Made by a program: the position numbers and the translations under genes. A stretch of 64,000 nucleotides of DNA from Diadophis punctatus similis (taxonomy: Eukaryota > Chordata > Lepidosauria > Squamata > Dipsadidae). Each line of letters begins with the position of its first letter. Position 1 is the stretch's first letter. Location: the NCBI GenBank assembly GCA_023053685.1, contig JALIGW010000140.1:248001-312000 (forward strand). Reading direction: 5' to 3'. The notes below the pieces were generated by a model. The model did no database searches, was not told the origin of the DNA, and was given only the letters and a program-made list of their open reading frames with translations. Shown here piece by piece: positions 51,964 through 63,874 of this stretch.

Positions 51964-52129
51964 GAATTCTCGCTCAATTTTTGATTCCGACCTTTCCCTG
52001 AAAAGCTAGCCCAAAGTCTAACACAGCATTCGCCTTAGGATTCAATTCAGCCCAAAAACATCACTTTTGGCAAACACCTCAGAAATGAAAAAGAAACACA
52101 TATTCCTGTTCCCCACGGGCTGGAAAGCC
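51964..52129 (+). repeat. B/A mosaic monomer
   Basis: A B-like start (CCGACCTTTCCC) is followed by type A GAAAAGCTAG and TTAGGATTC, then by TTTTGGCAAAC, which normally belongs to the GACCTAG subtype of B. It stands about where an S monomer would be expected, so it may be the scar of an unequal exchange. Confidence 0.75.
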
Positions 52130-54453
52130 GAATTCTCGCTCAATTTTTGATTCCGACCTTTCCCTGAAGAGCTAGCCCAAGGTCTAACACAGCATTCGCC
52201 TTATTTCTCAATTCAGCCCAAAAACATCACTTTTGACAAACACCTCAGAAATGAAAAAGAAACACATATTCCTGTTCCCCACAGGCTGGAAAGCCGAATT
52301 CTCGCTTGATTTTTGATTCCGACCTTTCCCTGAAGACCTAGCCCAAGGTCTAACACAGCATTCGCCTTATTTCTCAATTCAGCCCAAAAACATCACTTTT
52401 GGCAAACACCTCAGAAATGAAAAAGAAACACATATTCCTGTTCCCCACGGGCTGGAAAGCCGAATTCTCGCTCAATTTTTGATTCCGAGCCTACCCTGAA
52501 AAGCTAGCCCAAAGTCTAACACAGCATTCGCCTTAGGATTCAATTCAGCCCAAAAACATCACTTTTGACAAACACCTCAGAAATGAAAAAGAAACACATA
52601 TTCCTGTTCCCCACGGGCTGGAAAGCCGAATTCTCACTTGATTTTCGATTCCAAGCCTTCCCTGAAGAGCTAGCCCAAGGTCTAACACAGCATTCGCCTT
52701 ATTTCTCAATTCAGCCCAAAAACATCACTTTTGACAAACACCTCAGAAATGAAAAAGAAACACATATTCCTGTTCCCCACGGGCTGGAAAGCTGAATTCT
52801 CGCTCAATTTTTGATTCTGACCTTTCCCTGAAGAGCTAGCCCAAGGTCTAACACAGCATTCGCCTTATTTCTCAATTCAGCCCAAAAACATCACTTTTGA
52901 CAAACACCTCAGAAATGAAAATGAAACACATATTCCTGTTCCCCACAGGCTGGAAAGCTGAATTCTCGCTTGATTTTTGATTCCGAGCCTACCCTGAAAA
53001 GCTAGCCCAAAGTCTAACACAGCATTCGCCTTAGGATTCAATTCAGCCCAAAAACATCACTTTTGACAAACACCTCAGAAATGAAAAAGAAACACATATT
53101 CCTGTTCCCCACGGGCTGGAAAGCCGAATTCTCGCTCAATTTTTGATTCCGACCTTTCCCTGAAGAGCTAGCCCAAGGTCTAACACAGCATTCGCCTTAT
53201 TTCTCAATTCAGCCCAAAAACATCACTTTTGACAAACACCTCAGAAATGAAAAAGAAACACATATTCCTGTTCCCCACAGGCTGGAAAGCCGAATTCTCA
53301 CTCAATTTTTGATTCTGACCTTTCCCTGAAGAGCTAGCCCAAGGTCTAACACAGCATTCTCCTTATTTCTCAATTCAGCCCAAAAACATCACTTTTGACA
53401 AACACCTCAGAAATGAAAATGAAACACATATTCCTGTTCCCCACAGGCTGGAAAGCTGAATTCTCGCTTGATTTTTGATTCCGAGCCTACCCTGAAAAGC
53501 TAGCCCAAAGTCTAACACAGCATTCGCCTTAGGATTCAATTCAGCCCAAAAACATCACTTTTGACAAACACCTCAGAAATGAAAAAGAAACACATATTCC
53601 TGTTCCCCATGGGCTGGAAAGCTGAATTCTCGCTTGATTATTGATTCCGACCTTTCCCTGAAGAGCTAGCCCAAGGTCTAACACTGCATTCTCCTTATTT
53701 CTCAATTCAGCCCAAAAACATCACTTTTGACAAACACCTCAGAAATGAAAATGAAACACATATTCCTGTTCCCCACAGGCTGGAAAGCTGAATTCTCGCT
53801 TGATTTTTGATTCCGAGCCTACCCTGAAAAGCTAGCCCAAAGTCTAACACAGCATTCGCCTTAGGATTCAATTCAGCCCAAAAACATCACTTTTGACAAA
53901 CACCTCAGAAATGAAAATGAAACACATATTCCTGTTCCCCACAGGCTGGAAAGCTGAATTCTCGCTTGATTTTTGATTCCGAGCCTACCCTGAAAAGCTA
54001 GCCCAAAGTCTAACACAGCATTCGCCTTAGGATTCAATTCAGCCCAAAAACATCACTTTTGACAAACACCTCAGAAATGAAAAAGAAACACATATTCCTG
54101 TTCCCCATGGGCTGGAAAGCTGAATTCTTGCTTGATTATTGATTCTGACCTTTCCCTGAAGAGCTAGCGCAAGGTCTAACACAGCATTCGCCTTATTTCT
54201 CAATTCAGCCCAAAAACATCACTTTTGACAAACACCTCAGAAATGAAAAAGAAACACATATTCCTGTTCCCCACGGGCTGGAAAGCCGAATTCTCGCTCA
54301 ATTTTTGATTCTGACCTTTCCCTGAAGAGCTAGCGCAAGGTCTAACACAGCATTCGCCTTATTTCTCAATTCAGCCCAAAAACATCACTTTTGACAAACA
54401 CCTCAGAAATGGAAAAGAAACACATATTCCTGTTCCCCACGGGCTGGAAAGCC

Positions 54454-54609
54454 GAATTCTCGCTCAATTTTTGATTCCGACCTTTCCCTGAAGAGCTAGC
54501 CCAAGGTCTAACACAGCATTCTCAATTCAGCCAAAAAACATGACTTTTGACAAACACCTCAGAAATGAAAATGAAACACATATTCGTGTTCCGCACAGGC
54601 TGGAAAGCC
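54454..54609 (+). repeat. Short S monomer 17
   Basis: It belongs to the CCCAGGGTC lineage with S10, S13, S15 and S16. Confidence 0.93.
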
Positions 54610-56269
54610 GAATTCTCGCTTGATTTTTGATTCCGACCTTTCCCTGAAGAGCTAGCCCAGGGTCTAACACAGCATTCGCCTTATTTCTCAATTCAGCCCA
54701 AAAACATCACTTTTGACAAACACCTCAGAAATGAAAAAGAAACACATATTCCTGTTCCCCACAGGCTGGAAAGCCGAATTCTCGCTTGATTTTTGATTCC
54801 GACCTTTCCCTGAAGACCTAGCCCAAGGTCTAACACAGCATTCGCCTTATTTCTCAATTCAGCCCAAAAACATCACTTTTGGCAAACACCTCAGAAATGA
54901 AAAAGAAACACATATTCCTGTTCCCCACGGGCTGGAAAGCCGAATTCTCACTCAATTTTTGATTCCGACCTTTCCCTGAAGAGCTAGCCCAAGGTCTAAC
55001 ACAGCATTCGCCTTATTTCTCAATTCAGCCCAAAAACATCACTTTTGACAAACACCTCAGAAATGAAAATGAAACACATATTCCTGTTCCCCACAGGCTG
55101 GAAAGCTGAATTCTCGCTTGATTTTTGATTCCGAGCCTACCCTGAAAAGCTAGCCCAAAGTCTAACACAGCATTTGCCTTAGGATTCAATTCAGCCCAAA
55201 AACATCACTTTTGACAAACACCTCAGAAATGAAAAAGAAACACATATTCCTGTTCCCCACGGGCTGGAAAGCCGAATTCTCGCTTGATTTTCGATTCCAA
55301 GCCTTCCCTGAAGAGCTAGCCCAAGGTCTAACACAGCATTCGCCTTATTTCTCAATTCAGCCCAAAAACATCACTTTTGACAAACACCTCAGAAATGAAA
55401 AAGAAACACATATTCCTGTTCCCCACGGGCTGGAAAGCTGAATTCTCGCTCAATTTTTGATTCCGACCTTTCCCTGAAGAGCTAGCCCAAGGTCTAACAC
55501 AGCATTCGCCTTATTTCTCAATTCAGCCCAAAAACATCACTTTTGACAAACACCTCAGAAATGAAAATGAAACACATATTCCTGTTCCCCACGGGGTGGA
55601 AAGCTGAATTCTCGCTTGATTTTTGATTCCGAGCCTACCCTGAAAAGCTAGCCCAAAGTCTAACACAGCATTCGCCTTAGGATTCAATTCAGCCCAAAAA
55701 CATCACTTTTGACAAACACCTCAGAAATGAAAATGAAACACATATTCCTGTTCCCCACAGGATGGAAAGCTGAATTCTCGCTTGATTTTTGATTCCGAGC
55801 CTACCCTGAAAAGCTAGCCCAAAGTCTAACACAGCATTCGACTTAGGATTCAATTCAGCCCAAAAACATCACTTTTGACAAACACCTCAGAAATGAAAAT
55901 GAAACACATATTCCTGTTCCCCAGAGGCTGGAAAGCTGAATTCTCGCTTGATTTTTGATTCCGAGCCTACCCTGAAAAGCTAGCCCAAAGTCTAACACAG
56001 CATTCGCCTTAGGATTCAATTCAGCCCAAAAACATCACTATTGACAAACACCTCAGAAATGAAAAAGAAACACATATTCCTGTTCCCCATGGGCTGGAAA
56101 GCCGAATTCTCGCTTGATTATTGATTCTGACCTTTCCCTGAAGAGCTAGCGCAAGGTCTAACACAGCATTCGCCTTATTTCTCAATTCAGCCCAAAAACA
56201 TCACTTTTGACAAACACCTCAGAAATGAAAAAGAAACACATATTCCTGTTCCCCACGGGCTGGAAAGCC

Positions 56270-56435
56270 GAATTCTCGCTCAATTTTTGATTCCGACCTT
56301 TCCCTGAAGAGCTAGCCCAAGGTCTAACACAGCATTCGCCTCAGTTCTCAATTCAGCCAAAAAACATGACTTTTGACAAACACCTCAGAAATGAAAATGA
56401 AACACATATTCGTGTTCCGCACAGGCTGGAAAGCC
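56270..56435 (+). repeat. Full-length S relative (166 bp), second copy
   Basis: It lies 17,061 bp after the copy at 39,209 and shares CGCCTCAGTTCTC, which I see nowhere else. Confidence 0.88.
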
Positions 56436-57924
56436 GAATTCTCGCTTGATTTTTGATTCCGACCTTTCCCTGAAGAGCTAGCCCAAGGTCTAACACAGCA
56501 TTCGCCTTATTTCTCAATTCAGCCCAAAAACATCACTTTTGACAAACACCTCAGAAATGAAAAAGAAACACATATTCCTGTTCCCCACAGGCTGGAAAGC
56601 CGAATTCTCGCTTGATTTTTGATTCCGACCTTTCCCTGAAGACCTAGCCCAAGGTCTAACACAGCATTCGCCTTATTTCTCAATTCAGCCCAAAAACATC
56701 ACTTTTGGCAAACACCTCAGAAATGAAAAAGAAACACATATTCCTGTTCCCCACGGGCTGGAAAGCCGAATTCTCGCTCAATTTTTGATTCCGAGCCTAC
56801 CCTGAAAAGCTAGCCCAAAGTCTAACACAGCATTCGCCTTAGGATTCAATTCAGCCCAAAAACATCACTTTTGACAAACACCTCAGAAATGAAAAAGAAA
56901 CACATATTCCTGTTCCCCACGGGCTGGAAAGCCGAATTCTCGCTTGATTTTCGATTCCAAGCCTTCCCTGAAGAGCTAGCCCAAGGTCTAACACAGCATT
57001 CGCCTTATTACTCAATTCAGCCCAAAAACATCACTTTTGACAAACACCTCAGAAATGAAAAAGAAACACATATTCCTGTTCCCCACGGGCTGGAAAGCTG
57101 AATTCTCGCTCAATTTTTGATTCTGACCTTTCCCTGAAGAGCTAGCCCAAGGTCTAACACAGCATTCGCCTTATTTCTCAATTCAGCCCAAAAACATCAC
57201 TTTTGACAAACACCTCAGAAATGAAAATGAAACACATATTCCTGTTCCCCACAGGCTGGAAAGCTGAATTCTCGCTTGATTTTTGATTCCGAGCCTACCC
57301 TGAAAAGCTAGCCCAAAGTCTAACACAGCATTCGCCTTAGGATTCAATTCAGCCCAAAAACATCACTTTTGACAAACACCTCAGAAATGAAAAAGAAACA
57401 CATATTCCTGTTCCCCACGGGCTGGAAAGCCGAATTCTCGCTCAATTTTTGATTCCGACCTTTCCCTGAAGAGCTAGCCCAAGGTCTAACACAGCATTCG
57501 CCTTATTTCTCAATTCAGCCCAAAAACATCACTTTTGACAAACACCTCAGAAATGAAAAAGAAACACATATTCCTGTTCCCCACAGGCTGGAAAGCCGAA
57601 TTCTCACTCAATTTTTGATTCTGACCTTTCCCTGAAGAGCTAGCCCAAGGTCTAACACAGCATTCTCCTTATTTCTCAATTCAGCCCAAAAACATCACTT
57701 TTGACAAACACCTCAGAAATGAAAATGAAACACATATTCCTGTTCCCCACAGGCTGGAAAGCTGAATTCTCGCTTGATTTTTGATTCCGAGCCTACCCTG
57801 AAAAGCTAGCCCAAAGTCTAACACAGCATTCGCCTTAGGATTCAATTCAGCCCAAAAACATCACTTTTGACAAACACCTCAGAAATGAAAAAGAAACACA
57901 TATTCCTGTTCCCCATGGGCTGGA

Positions 57925-57930
57925 AAGCTT
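57925..57930. other. EcoRI site replaced by HindIII site
   Basis: AAGCTGAATTC became AAGCTTAATTC by one transversion. This destroys GAATTC and creates AAGCTT. It is unique in the window and could serve as a single-copy marker. Confidence 0.88.
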
Positions 57931-58593
57931 AATTCTCGCTTGATTATTGATTCCGAGCCTACCCTGAAAAGCTAGCCCAAAGTCTAACACAGCATTCGCC
58001 TTAGGATACAATTCAGCCCAAAAACATCACTTTTGACAAACACCTCAGAAATGAAAATGAAACACATATTCCTGTTCCCCACAGGATGGAAAGCTGAATT
58101 CTCGCTTGATTTTTGATTCCGAGCCTACCCTGAAAAGCTAGCCCAAAGTCTAACACAGCATTCGCCTTAGGATTCAATTCAGCCCAAAAACATCACTTTT
58201 GACAAACACCTCAGAAATGAAAATGAAACACATATTCCTGTTCCCCACAGGCTGGAAAGCTGAATTCTCGCTTGATTTTTGATTCCGAGCCTACCCTGAA
58301 AAGCTAGCCCAAAGTCTAACACAGCATTCGCCTTAGGATTCAATTCAGCCCAAAAACCTCACTATTGACAAACACCTCAGAAATGAAAAAGAAACACATA
58401 TTCCTGTTCCCCATGGGCTGGAAAGCCGAATTCTCGCTTGATTATTGATTCTGACCTTTCCCTGAAGAGCTAGCGCAAGGTCTAACACAGCATTCGCCTT
58501 ATTTCTCAATTCAGCCCAAAAACATCACTTTTGACAAACACCTCAGAAATGAAAAAGAAACACATATTCCTGTTCCCCACGGGCTGGAAAGCC

Positions 58594-58748
58594 GAATTCT
58601 CGCTCAATTTTTGATTCCGACCTTTCCCTGAAGAGCTAGCCCAAGTCTAACACAGCATTCTCAATTCAGCCAAAAAACATGACTTTTGACAAACACCTCA
58701 GAAATGAAAATGAAACACATATTCGTGTTCCGCACAGGCTGGAAAGCC
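58594..58748 (+). repeat. Short S monomer 18 (155 bp)
   Basis: It is one base shorter than the other S monomers because CCCAAGTCT replaces CCCAAGGTCT near 58,645. Its partners are S14 and S19. Confidence 0.93.
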
Positions 58749-59106
58749 GAATTCTCGCTTGATTTTTGATTCCGACCTTTCCCTGAAGAGCTAGCCCAAG
58801 GTCTAACACAGCATTCGCCTTATTTCTCAATTCAGCCCAAAAACATCACTTTTGACAAACACCTCAGAAATGAAAAAGAAACACATATTCCTGTTCCCCA
58901 CAGGCTGGAAAGCCGAATTCTCGCTTGATTTTTGATTCCGACCTTTCCCTGAAGACCTAGCCCAAGGTCTAACACAGCATTCGCCTTATTTCTCAATTCA
59001 GCCCAAAAACATCACTTTTGGCAAACACCTCAGAAATGAAAAAGAAACACATATTCCTGTTCCCCACGGGCTGGAAAGCCGAATTCTCGCTCAATTTTTG
59101 ATTCCG

Positions 59107-61753
59107 ACCTTTCCCTGAAGAGCTAGCCCAAGGTCTAACACAGCATTCGCCTTATTTTCTCAATTCAGCCCAAAAACATCACTTTTGACAAACACCTCAG
59201 AAATGAAAAAGAAACACATATTCCTGTTCCCCACAGGCTGGAAAGCCGAATTCTCGCTTGATTTTTGATTCCGACCTTTCCCTGAAGACCTAGCCCAAGG
59301 TCTAACACAGCATTCGCCTTATTTCTCAATTCAGCTCAAAAACATCACTTTTGGCAAACACCTCAGAAATGAAAAAGAAACACATATTCCTGTTCCCCAC
59401 GGGCTGGAAAGCCGAATTCTCGCTCAATTTTTGATTCCGAGCCTACCCTGAAAAGCTAGCCCAAAGTCTAACACAGCATTCGCCTTAGGATTCAATTCAG
59501 CCCAAAAACATCACTTTTGACAAACACCTCAGAAATGAAAAAGAAACACATATTCCTGTTCCCCACGGGCTGGAAAGCCGAATTCTCACTTGATTTTCGA
59601 TTCCAAGCCTTCCCTGAAGAGCTAGCCCAAGGTCTAACACAGCATTCGCCTTATTTCTCAATTCAGCCCAAAAACATCACTTTTGACAAACACCTCAGAA
59701 ATGAAAAAGAAACACATATTCCTGTTCCCCACGGGCTGGAAAGCTGAATTCTCGCTCAATTTTTGATTCTGACCTTTCCCTGAAGAGCTAGCCCAAGGTC
59801 TAACACAGCATTCGCCTCATTTCTCAATTCAGCCCAAAAACATCACTTTTGACAAACACCTCAGAAATGAAAATGAAACACATATTCCTGTTCCCCACAG
59901 GCTGGAAAGCTGAATTCTCGCTTGATTTTTGATTCCGAGCCTACCCTGAAAAGCTAGCCCAAAGTCTAACACAGCATTCGCCTTAGGATTCAATTCAGCC
60001 CAAAAACATCACTTTTGACAAACACCTCAGAAATGAAAAAGAAACACATATTCCTGTTCCCCACGGGCTGGAAAGCCGAATTCTCGCTCAATTTTTGATT
60101 CCGACCTTTCCCTGAAGAGCTAGCCCAAGGTCTAACACAGCATTCGCCTTATTTCTCAATTCAGCCCAAAAACATCACTTTTGACAAACACCTCAGAAAT
60201 GAAAAAGAAACACATATTCCTGTTCCCCACAGGCTGGAAAGCCGAATTCTCACTCAATTTTTGATTCTGACCTTTCCCTGAAGAGCTAGCCCAAGGTCTA
60301 ACACAGCATTCTCCTTATTTCTCAATTCAGCCCAAAAACATCACTTTTGACAAACACCTCAGAAATGAAAATGAAACACATATTCCTGTTCCCCACAGGC
60401 TGGAAAGCTGAATTCTCGCTTGATTTTTGATTCCGAGCCTACCCTGAAAAGCTAGCCCAAAGTCTAACACAGCATTCGCCTTAGGATTCAATTCAGCCCA
60501 AAAACATCACTTTTGACAAACACCTCAGAAATGAAAAAGAAACACATATTCCTGTTCCCCATGGGCTGGAAAGCTGAATTCTCGCTTGATTATTGATTCC
60601 GAGCCTACCCTGAAAAGCTAGCCCAAAGTCTAACACAGCATTCGCCTTAGGATACAATTCAGCCCAAAAACATCACTTTTGACAAACACCTCAGAAATGA
60701 AAATGAAACACATATTCCTGTTCCCCACAGGATGGAAAGCTGAATTCTCGCTTGATTTTTGATTCCGAGCCTACCCTGAAAAGCTAGCCCAAAGTCTAAC
60801 ACAGCATTCGCCATAGGATTCAATTCAGCCCAAAAACATCACTTTTGACAAACACCTCAGAAATGAAAATGAAACACATATTCCTGTTCCCCACAGGCTG
60901 GAAAGCTGAATTCTCGCTTGATTTTTGATTCCGAGCCTACCCTGAAAAGCTAGCCCAAAGTCTAACACAGCATTCGCCTTAGGATTCAATTCAGCCCAAA
61001 AACCTCACTATTGACAAACACCTCAGAAATGAAAAAGAAACACATATTCCTGTTCCCCATGGGCTGGAAAGCCGAATTCTCGCTTGATTATTGATTCTGA
61101 CCTTTCCCTGAAGAGCTAGCGCAAGGTCTAACACAGCATTCGCCTTATTTCTCAATTCAGCCCAAAAACATCACTTTTGACAAACACCTCAGAAATGAAA
61201 AAGAAACACATATTCCTGTTCCCCACGGGCTGGAAAGCCGAATTCTCGCTCAATTTTTGATTCCGACCTTTCCCTGAAGAGCTAGCCCAAGGTCTAACAC
61301 AGCATTCTCAATTCAGCCAAAAAACATGACTTTTGACAAACACCTCAGAAATGAAAATGAAACACATATTCGTGTTCCGCACAGGCTGGAAAGCCGAATT
61401 CTCGCTTGATTTTTGATTCCGACCTTTCCCTGAAGAGCTAGCCCAAGGTCTAACACAGCATTCGCCTTATTTCTCAATTCAGCCCAAAAACATCACTTTT
61501 GACAAACACCTCAGAAATGAAAAAGAAACACATATTCCTGTTCCCCACAGGCTGGAAAGCCGAATTCTCGCTTGATTTTTGATTCCGACCTTTCCCTGAA
61601 GACCTAGCCCAAGGTCTAACACAGCATTCGCCTTATTTCTCAATTCAGCCCAAAAACATCACTTTTGGCAAACACCTCAGAAATGAAAAAGAAACACATA
61701 TTCCTGTTCCCCACGGGCTGGAAAGCCGAATTCTCGCTCAATTTTTGATTCCG
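59107..61753. repeat. 16-monomer tandem duplication, unit 2 (2,646 bp)
   Basis: Private changes here are TTATTTTCTC (one extra T near 59,155), CAGCTCAAAAAC near 59,335, CCTCATTTCTC near 59,817 and CCATAGGATTC near 60,812. Confidence 0.9.
61240..61395 (+). repeat. Short S monomer 19
   Basis: It is the partner of S18 in the 2,646-bp tandem duplication. The extra base in the spacing is the added T near 59,155. Confidence 0.93.
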
Positions 61754-62722
61754 ACCTTTCCCTGAAGAGCTAGCCCAAGGTCTAACACAGCATTCGCCTT
61801 ATTTCTCAATTCAGCCCAAAAACATCACTTTTGACAAACACCTCAGAAATGAAAATGAAACACATATTCCTGTTCCCCACAGGCTGGAAAGCTGAATTCT
61901 CGCTTGATTTTTGATTCTGAGCCTACCCTGAAAAGCTAGCCCAAAGTCTAACACAGCATTCGCCTTAGGATTCAATTCAGCCCAAAAACATCACTTTTGA
62001 CAAACACCTCAGAAATGAAAAAGAAACACATATTCCTGTTCCCCATGGGCTGGAAAGCAGAATTCTCGCTTGATTTTCGATTCCAAGCCTTCCCTGAAGA
62101 GCTAGCCCAAGGTCTAACACAGCATTCGCCTTATTTCTCAATTCAGCCCAAAAACATCACTTTTGACAAACACCTCAGAAATGAAAAAGAAACACATATT
62201 CCTGTTCCCCACGGGCTGGAAAGCCGAATTCTCGCTCAATTTTTGATTCCGACCTTTCCCTGAAGAGCTAGCCCAAGGTCTAACACAGCATTCGCCTTAT
62301 TCTCAATTCAGCCCAAAAACATCACTTTTGACAAACACCTCAGAAATGAAAATGAAACACATATTCCTGTTCCCCACAGGCTGGAAAGCTGAATTCTCGC
62401 TTGATTTTTGATTCCGAGCCTACCCTGAAAAGCTAGCCCAAAGTCTAACACAGCATTCGCCTTAGGATTCAATTCAGCCCAAAAACATCACTATTGACAA
62501 ACACCTCAGAAATGAAAAAGAAACACATATTCCTGTTCCCCATGGGCTGGAAAGCCGAATTCTCGCTTGATTATTGATTCTGACCTTTCCCTGAAGAGCT
62601 AGCGCAAGGTCTAACACAGCATTCGTCTTATTTCTCAATTCAGCCCAAAAACATCACTTTTGACAAACACCTCAGAAATGAAAAAGAAACACATATTCCT
62701 GTTCCCCACGGGCTGGAAAGCC

Positions 62723-62878
62723 GAATTCTCGCTCAATTTTTGATTCCGACCTTTCCCTGAAGAGCTAGCCCAAGGTCTAACACAGCATTCTCAATTCAGC
62801 CAAAAAACATGACTTTTGACAAACACCTCAGAAATGAAAATGAAACACATATTCGTGTTCCGCACAGGCTGGAAAGCC
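62723..62878 (+). repeat. Short S monomer 20
   Basis: It is followed 820 bp later by a type C monomer, as S3 is followed by C at 6,444. This order links the right edge to the left part of the window. Confidence 0.93.
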
Positions 62879-63874
62879 GAATTCTCGCTTGATTTTTGAT
62901 TCCGACCTTTCCCTGAAGAGCTAGCCCAAGGTCTAACACAGCATTCGCCTTATTTCTCAATTCAGCCCAAAAACATCACTTTTGACAAACACCTCAGAAA
63001 TGAAAAAGAAACACATATTCCTGTTCCCCACAGGCTGGAAAGCCGAATTCTCGCTTGATTTTTGATTCTGACCTTTCCCTGAAGAGCTAGCCCAAGGTCT
63101 AACACAGCATTCGCCTTATTTCTCAATTCAGCCCAAAAACATCACTTTTGACAAACACCTCAGAAATGAAAATGAAACACATATTCCTGTTCCCCACAGG
63201 CTGGAAAGCTGAATTCTCGCTTGATTTTTGATTCCGAGCCTACCCTGAAAAGCTAGCCCAAAGTCTAACACAGCATTCGCCTTAGGATTCAATTCAGCCC
63301 AAAAACATCACTTTTGACAAACACCTCAGAAATGAAAAAGAAACACATATTCCTGTTCCCCATGGGCTGGAAAGCCGAATTCTCGCTTGATTATTGATTC
63401 TGACCTTTCCCTGAAGAGCTAGCCCAAGGTCTAACACAGCATTCGCCTTATTTCTCAATTCAGCCCAAAAATATCACTTTTGACAAACACCTCAGAAATG
63501 AAAAAGAAACACATATTCCTGTTCCCCATGGGCTGGAAAGCCGAATTCTCGCTTGATTTTCGATTACAAGCCTTCGCTGAAGAGCTAGCCCAAAGTCTAA
63601 CACTGCATTCTCCTTATTTCTCAATTCAGCCCAAAAACATCACTTTTGACAAACACCTCAGAAATGAAAATGAAAAACATATTCCTGTTCCCCACAGGCT
63701 GGAAAGCTGAATTCTCGCTTGATTTTTGATTCCGAGCCTACCCTGAAAAGCTCGCCCAAAGTCTAACACAGCATTCGCCTTAGGATTCAATTCAGCCCAA
63801 AAACATCACTTTTGACAAACACCTCAGAAATGAAAATGAAACACATATTCCTGTTCCCCACAGGCTGGAAAGCT

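Larger units (their letters stand above)
56460..59106. repeat. 16-monomer tandem duplication, unit 1 (2,646 bp)
   Basis: The unit is 15 x 166 + 156 bp and matches 59,107-61,753. Private changes in this unit are TTATTACTC near 57,006 and AAGCTTAATTC at 57,925, the latter replacing the EcoRI site. Confidence 0.9.
53720..59576. repeat. 6-kb block, right copy
   Basis: It differs from the left copy by a net one monomer near 55.6 kb, where a monomer with CACGGGGTGG is present. It lacks most of the one-base indels that fill the left copy right of 41.7 kb. Confidence 0.88.

Noticed and set aside
2750..63710. Family of plus-strand open frames (60, 64, 76 and 88 codons) as a repeated small-protein gene
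   Set aside because: Each spans a monomer boundary, starts at the same TTG or ATG of the satellite, and ends at the first frame-shifted stop of the next unit. Presence follows monomer type exactly, and there is no ribosome site, promoter or domain beyond the satellite sequence.
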